Assembly: GCA_029717555.1 (NCBI GenBank)
Contig: JAMDHS010000012.1
Location: 274,065-338,064, forward strand
Source: Peribolospora baueri
Taxonomy: Eukaryota; Basidiomycota; Peribolosporomycetes; Peribolosporales; Peribolosporaceae
DNA length: 64,000 nt
Direction of reading: 5' to 3'
The notes beneath the pieces are model-generated. The model did no database searches. It was not told the DNA's origin and worked only from the letters and a program-made list of their open reading frames with translations. The position numbers were made by a program, and so were the translations under genes. Shown in pieces: positions 58,184 to 64,000 of this stretch; the first letter of the stretch is position 1; every line of letters starts with the position of its first letter.

Positions 58184-59944
58184 TCAAGCGGCCGCGATCT
58201 TTCGATCGGATGAGGAAGAAGAACCAGGAGCGGAGAGCGCGTCGGCGGCTTTGGCGGCCTCGATGCCCGCTTTCCCGACGCAATACGAGTTGAACATCGT
58301 CGAGTGACAGCATGCGAAACCCCATTCGCGTGATTCGAGAGAGAACCAAGAGCCCCAAACTGACGTGTGGTTGCCAGGGAAGACTGAATAGGAGGGTGGA
58401 CAATAGATCATGACCAGGCTGTGAGTGCACTGCCCTTTCTTCGGAGAAGGAAACGGAGGTGATACAGGAAGAGAGAAACGCGAGACTCACCATCCTCCTC
58501 GTATTTGCTCTTGGCCTTTGCCTTCTCCCTTCCCTTGATCACATGACCCGTCCTTGAGTACTCCACATACTCCTCCGTCTGTCCACGAAGCAGTTCGGCA
58601 GGCACCTTCTGGAGATGCTCCGCGCCTCCGTACTTCTCCAAGATTGAGTTCCTTGTCGTTTCCCGCAGCGCGTCCTTCTTTTGCTGGAATTCCTTATACT
58701 GCAACTCATTCACCGTTGGGTTCGCCTGCAGGTGCAAGTCGCTCCCCCGAGACTCGGCTTGCCACGCGAAGAGCTGCAGCTTCTGCACCGCCGCCGCATC
58801 GCCCGTACCACGCGTGAAGTTGTCGCCCGCAAACTTGGAATCTTCCGCACCGACAGACTTGTCCGGCGCATCGCGCATCGAACGAGTCTTGGGGTCGTAG
58901 TACGCCGAGTCGATGCTGAGGTTGTGCAGGTACTTGGCGGTGTCCTCACGAATACGGAGGTTGCGCACCGTGATGCGTCGGTTGGTGTCTACCTTCTGTC
59001 CCGCCATGTTAGCGCTCTCCGCGTACTTGTCTTCGTCCTCTTCATCCTCGTCCGAGCTGCCAAAGTCGTCGTCCCCACGCGGACGCTTGCCTTTCTTGGC
59101 CACCTTTTTGGCCGCTGAAAGGTCTGTGGACGTCTGGTTGTCGATCTCTTCCTCGCGCAACCTCTTCCGTTCCTCCTCCATCGCCTGATATTCCTCAATC
59201 ACTTGCTTGTGCTCAGCCGGGTCGTAGCCGTTCCACCGATCCCGCTTCGCCTCGTAATCCACGTCCACCTCTTGAATGATCTCGTCCGGCGCAATGTCCT
59301 TCCCCGTCCACTTGGCGCCTTTCTTGCGCGGTCGCTCCAAGCAGTCTTTCACCTGATGCGTCATCGCTCCACAGTTGGTGCAAGCGCCTTTCCGGTACTT
59401 AGAGGCGGCCGGACCTTTGAGGCCGCGCTGGTACCATTCTAATTGGTGGCAATGACAAACGAGGCGAGGTAGCAACCGTGAGAATCCTATGATGAAGCGG
59501 TAGGAGAACAGCCACGCGTCAGAGAGTACAGTACAAACACTCACCATTGAGCTTCTCCGCCCGCGCGTCGTATTCTTTCTGCAATTTCTGGTGCTTCAAG
59601 GAAGGCTTGCCCGTGTCCATGTACCATGGCGCCTGGGCCATAAACTGGGGGATGTGCGGGTTGATCGCATTACCCTCCTCGTCAACCTCGGCGGGGGCCG
59701 TACCGGCCTTTCGTGCCGCATCGAGGTCCTTCTGCCGACGATACTCCTCGCGGGAAAGTTTTCCGATTGCTGGGGATAGGTGCCGTGGGAAGGAGTAGAT
59801 GATAAGTCGTCGGCGGGACATGGGAGAGTGGGAAAGACATAGGCGACGGTCAGCTTCTGAAAAGGTTATCTTCAACGCATACACAAGCAGAGCGTAAGGT
59901 ACAGATTCCGACTTGCACTCACAGCTTGTTGAAGCGGTCGCCAT
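58184..59944 (-). CDS. SLU7: Pre-mRNA splicing factor SLU7
   Basis: Second-step splicing factor that helps select the 3' splice site. A 22-nt first coding exon starts at ATG 59944 (MATASTS) and is joined in phase to [20 protein letters not shown]. Family blocks follow: [37 protein letters not shown], then [20 protein letters not shown] with the zinc knuckle [14 protein letters not shown] (C-x2-C-x4-H-x4-C). Later come [40 protein letters not shown], an acidic patch, and [20 protein letters not shown]. The last exon has [20 protein letters not shown], where the family's conserved W-G-S-(W/Y) is seen, and ends DRKIAAA at 58184. It is divergent from TBCB with only 212 bases between starts. Confidence 0.96.
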
Positions 59945-60156
59945 GATGGACAACTGATTTGCGACTCTGCCGGTGGTCGAAGGGAAGGTGAGGAAAGGGT
60001 CATCGGTTGACGGAACTTGTGGCGACTCGGTCGGAGCGTCGCACATTCGGAGATATGCGGACGAACGCGCATTCGGTCACCGACGGCCATTTTTTGGACA
60101 AGCGTTTCGAAGATCTCGAGTCTCTTTCTTTACTCGTTGCACCAGTCCCAAGAGAA
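59945..60156. promoter_or_regulatory. Compact divergent promoter SLU7 / TBCB
   Basis: Only 212 bases lie between the two chosen starts. An ATG at 60055 is in frame with TBCB and would shorten this to about 110 bases. Confidence 0.5.
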
Positions 60157-61035
60157 ATGACCTGGCTCACTATCTTCGTCACGTCGCCCGACACCCACTC
60201 AGAGCGCCGCTTTGCCTCTGACCTATCCATAGGCGGGCTTAAACTCAAGCTTGAACCTATTACCGGCATCGCCGTCGCCGATCAGAAGCTCTCGCTCCTC
60301 GCCGAATCCGGGAGGGTCGTGGCGGAGTTGGGCGCTGCTGATGAGGGTAGGACTTTGGAGCAGAGCGGCGTCCGTGACTGGATGTGCATAAGGGTGAGCT
60401 AACATGTAACAAGTTGGCGATGACGAAGGGTCACGCTGAAGGGCACTGAATTCGCAACACCCGCAATAGGTAACAGACACCCGACCCGGCGCTTCGAACG
60501 TGGGCCAATTCACAGACGTGTCCCAGGTGGAAAAGTACGAAATGGAGGATGAGGCCTACGCGAAGCGGAGAGGTGTGTCCAGCTACGTTGTTGTCTTTAT
60601 CAAATTGAGGATGTTGCTGACGTTGAGCTCGTTTGATCTATCCACCAAGACACCGTCATGGCCTTCAAGCAACGCAACAAGCTCGGCCGCTTCAGCGACG
60701 CCGCCTCTCATCGTTCTTCTCCTGATCCTTCCGCCCTTGCGGTGGACCCATCCATCGTTCCCGGCGCGAGGTGCCAGGTTGACCTGGGCGCATTTAAGAG
60801 ACGAGGCACGATCCGCTTCGTCGGCCCAACCTCCTTTGGCCCAGCTGATGAAATGCCGTGGGTGGGCATGGAGTACGACGAGCCGGTCGGCAAAAACGAC
60901 GGGAGCGTTGAGGGCAAAAGGTACTTTGAGTGCAATTCCCGCTTTGGAGGGTTTGTGAGGCCCGACAAGGTCACTGTCGGAGATTTTGGGGAGGAGGATT
61001 TGATGGATGGGCTAGATGAAGATGAGGAGATGTGA
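60157..61035 (+). CDS. ALF1: Tubulin-folding cofactor B
   Basis: Binds alpha-tubulin released from CCT and hands it to cofactor E. It starts MTWLTIFVTSPDTHSERRFA at 60157, a ubiquitin-like domain (to about residue 85) in the form usual for TBCB. Two introns follow; the second exon reads VTDTRPGASNVGQFTDVSQV with KYEMEDEAYAKR. The last exon carries the CAP-Gly domain: GARCQVDLGAFKRRGTIRFV, PWVGMEYDEPVGKNDGSVEG, KRYFECNSRFGGFVRPDKVT, including the GKNDG motif. It ends EDLMDGLDEDEEM, an acidic C terminus like the family's regulatory tail. An upstream in-frame ATG (60055) would add 34 residues. CCT7 in the same window acts one step earlier in tubulin folding. Confidence 0.94.
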
Positions 61036-61993
61036 AGGGCACGTCCGGATGGGAAAGGAAAGAAGGCACTCTTCGTTACCCGTTTTACCCGTTCGCGCTT
61101 GGAATACCCACGTCAGTTGCGACTTGCTTCTCAATCTGTTTAATGTGCGGGATCGTGAATATATGGCACTCGAGCGCGGTCGGCGTTGCCCGACAAGACC
61201 AGCCGGAGGATACGAGAGGTGATAAAAAGGCCATGGGCAACATGGTGTTGTCACCATGGTTGGAGCTGCGCCGGCAGCCATGGTAGAGTCGACGTGCTGC
61301 TGCTCGTTATCGAGGTCCTGAGTCTGATCGACCTGAAGCGAAGCATGCGCGGACGAATCGTAAAAATGTCTGTTGTCTGTGAATGTCGCACCGCCCGATC
61401 TGTTTGCTTCTGACCGCTTGCAACGACCTCGTACGCTTACATCTTCATCGAGCATCCTACTCGTCCCATCATGACAGTGCTGATCGCCCATCTGCAATAC
61501 GGACACCAAGACCGATCCTCTGCGGAAGGCGGGGCGAGGTTCGTTCGGCCATCAATGCCAAACGCAACACCGCCACCGGTTGTCTCGGCAATCAAGGCAC
61601 TGGCTGATCGTCATCGACGGACCTCGACATCGCCTTTCCCCTCCCCACCAGGATATCCGGATGTCTGGCATTCTTCAGCGGGACGTCCACACAGCCATCG
61701 TCCTTGTATGCATCCTCCAACACCTGATGTCAAGTCTTTCGAGTGCTCCGGGACGACGGCTCGACACGAGCTCTGACTTTCAACTGCCTTACGTCCAGCT
61801 CGACTCTCTTCTCGAGAGCCGAAGTATACTCTGTCAAGGGTACCCGATGGAGGCCACGTCTTGCCTATAAAACGTGCCACCGCTGCTGGGAAACGTCGGA
61901 GCTTTCCTCCATCATTCTCTCTCCACCCTTCTCCCACGGCCGCTACCTCGTTCCACACCTTATCTCATTCTTCCTTCCTCCTCTCCAGTCAAC
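61036..61993. other. Region between TBCB and the secreted-protein gene
   Basis: About 960 bases on the same strand. The TBCB 3' UTR and the promoter of the next gene lie here. A TATA box is present near the right end. Short frames show no coding character. Confidence 0.55.
61866..61872 (+). promoter_or_regulatory. TATA box of the secreted-protein gene
   Basis: TATAAAA lies 128 bases upstream of the ATG at 61994, followed by a pyrimidine-rich leader. It is the clearest TATA box seen in the window and suggests a strong or inducible promoter. Confidence 0.65.
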
Positions 61994-62786
61994 ATGCTGC
62001 CCAAGACGACCTTCACTGCCTGCGTGCTTGCCTCCGCCTCTGCGCTCCTTGCAACCTCCGCCGCTCAGGCCTTCCCCCTCACCGAGCGCCAGTCGAACAC
62101 CTGCCAGAACGCGTCCCACGACACGCTTTGCTCTCCCGTTGCGGGCTCGACGATGGACGCCAATACGCAGCCGTTCGCGTTCGCTTACCATGGCACCAGC
62201 GACGGGACCCACTTTACCGAGTACGTCACCGTCGCGCTCCAACCTACGGACGGCTCGAACCAGTACTACGACGTGGTGCGTTGGCCTTGCTCCATTCGTT
62301 CTGGGTATGCTCGTGGTGCACCAGTCAACCCGAGGAACTTCCTACCCATCCTGGCGACTTGTGGCTATGTCTGTCGTCCTCTCCGCTCATTGAATAGTCT
62401 TTTTCCTCATCCTCCTCCATCGTCACCCGGACACTTCCTCAGTTTAACAACAGCCAGATCACCCCCCCTTCCGGGCACATTTACTTTGATCGCCAGGAGT
62501 TCTTGCCGTGCGGCATCCCTACGGGAGAATACAATGTCATCGTGAGTATCTTTTTTGCTCTCATGTCGCATGATTGCCCCTCGCCCATTTACGGCAGAGT
62601 GGGCTTGGGCCCGCCCCTCCCGGAGACCTTGCGTCTATCTCACGCATTCGGCCGTTCCTAACCGCGACGTACGAGCAGGTGACCGACTACAAGTTGAACC
62701 GTCTCAAGGCGGGCGTGAGCTCTGTATATCACCAGGTCAACTCGTACGGCCCCATCACTCTCTCCCCCGGCACGGGCTCCTGTTGA
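61994..62786 (+). CDS. Small secreted protein, function unknown
   Basis: Three exons (61994-62275, 62443-62541, 62679-62786), all phase 0, give 162 residues. A signal peptide is clear: MLPKTTFTACVLASASALLA followed by TSAAQA, with likely cleavage near residue 26. The mature part has NTCQNASHDTLC (two Cys and an N-glycosylation sequon), FAFAYHGTSDGTHFTEYVTV, GHIYFDRQEFLPCGIPTGEY and the end PITLSPGTGSC. Four Cys suggest two disulphides, one involving the C-terminal Cys. No enzyme motif is visible. It has a TATA box and an unusual 3' region, both hinting at regulated expression. It could be a cell-wall or extracellular protein; a host-directed role is only speculation. Confidence 0.85.

Positions 62787-64000
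<1,214 letters not shown>

Overview
The window is nuclear DNA of an intron-rich, GC-rich fungus. Genes are split into many exons by short GT-AG introns, often with GTGAGT-type donors. The conserved proteins read as fungal, and the architecture fits a basidiomycete, possibly a Pucciniomycotina yeast; that placement is inference from gene style, not from a database search. There are no bacterial-type operons, rRNA genes, CRISPR arrays or recognisable transposons, and I found no convincing tRNA.

Eighteen protein genes are supported. Left to right: CCT7 (-, 3' end off the window), a bHLH factor (-), a small four-pass membrane protein with micro-exons (-), SMC6 (+), a bZIP factor (-), a BUD22-like factor (-), coatomer gamma SEC21 (-), TAF1 (-), the WDR75/NAN1 U3-processome protein (+), a CCCH zinc-finger protein (-), fumarase (+), an RRM protein (+), squalene synthase ERG9 (-), the Fe-S factor IBA57 (+), splicing factor SLU7 (-), tubulin cofactor B (+), a small secreted protein (+), and polyubiquitin (+, running off the right edge).

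Most are single-copy housekeeping genes: protein folding and tubulin assembly (CCT7, TBCB), genome maintenance (SMC6), ribosome biogenesis (BUD22, WDR75), transcription (TAF1, bHLH, bZIP), vesicle traffic (SEC21), central and sterol metabolism (fumarase, ERG9), mitochondrial Fe-S maturation (IBA57), splicing (SLU7) and ubiquitin supply. Five pairs are divergent and share short upstream regions: membrane protein/SMC6, TAF1/WDR75, CCCH/FUM1, ERG9/IBA57 and SLU7/TBCB.

Long gene-poor stretches lie at 5553-9192 (upstream of the bHLH gene), 19004-23140 (upstream of the bZIP gene) and 46666-48553. No new defence-like or catalytic system is evident. The most unusual items are the 11-exon membrane-protein gene with 5-, 8-, 15- and 17-nt coding exons, a cluster of four UGUA (PUF-type) motifs after the secreted-protein gene, a 23-nt tandem splice-acceptor pair in ERG9, a 1.2-kb polypurine tract between convergent genes, and a few unexplained coding-like fragments near 30.3-31.0 kb.
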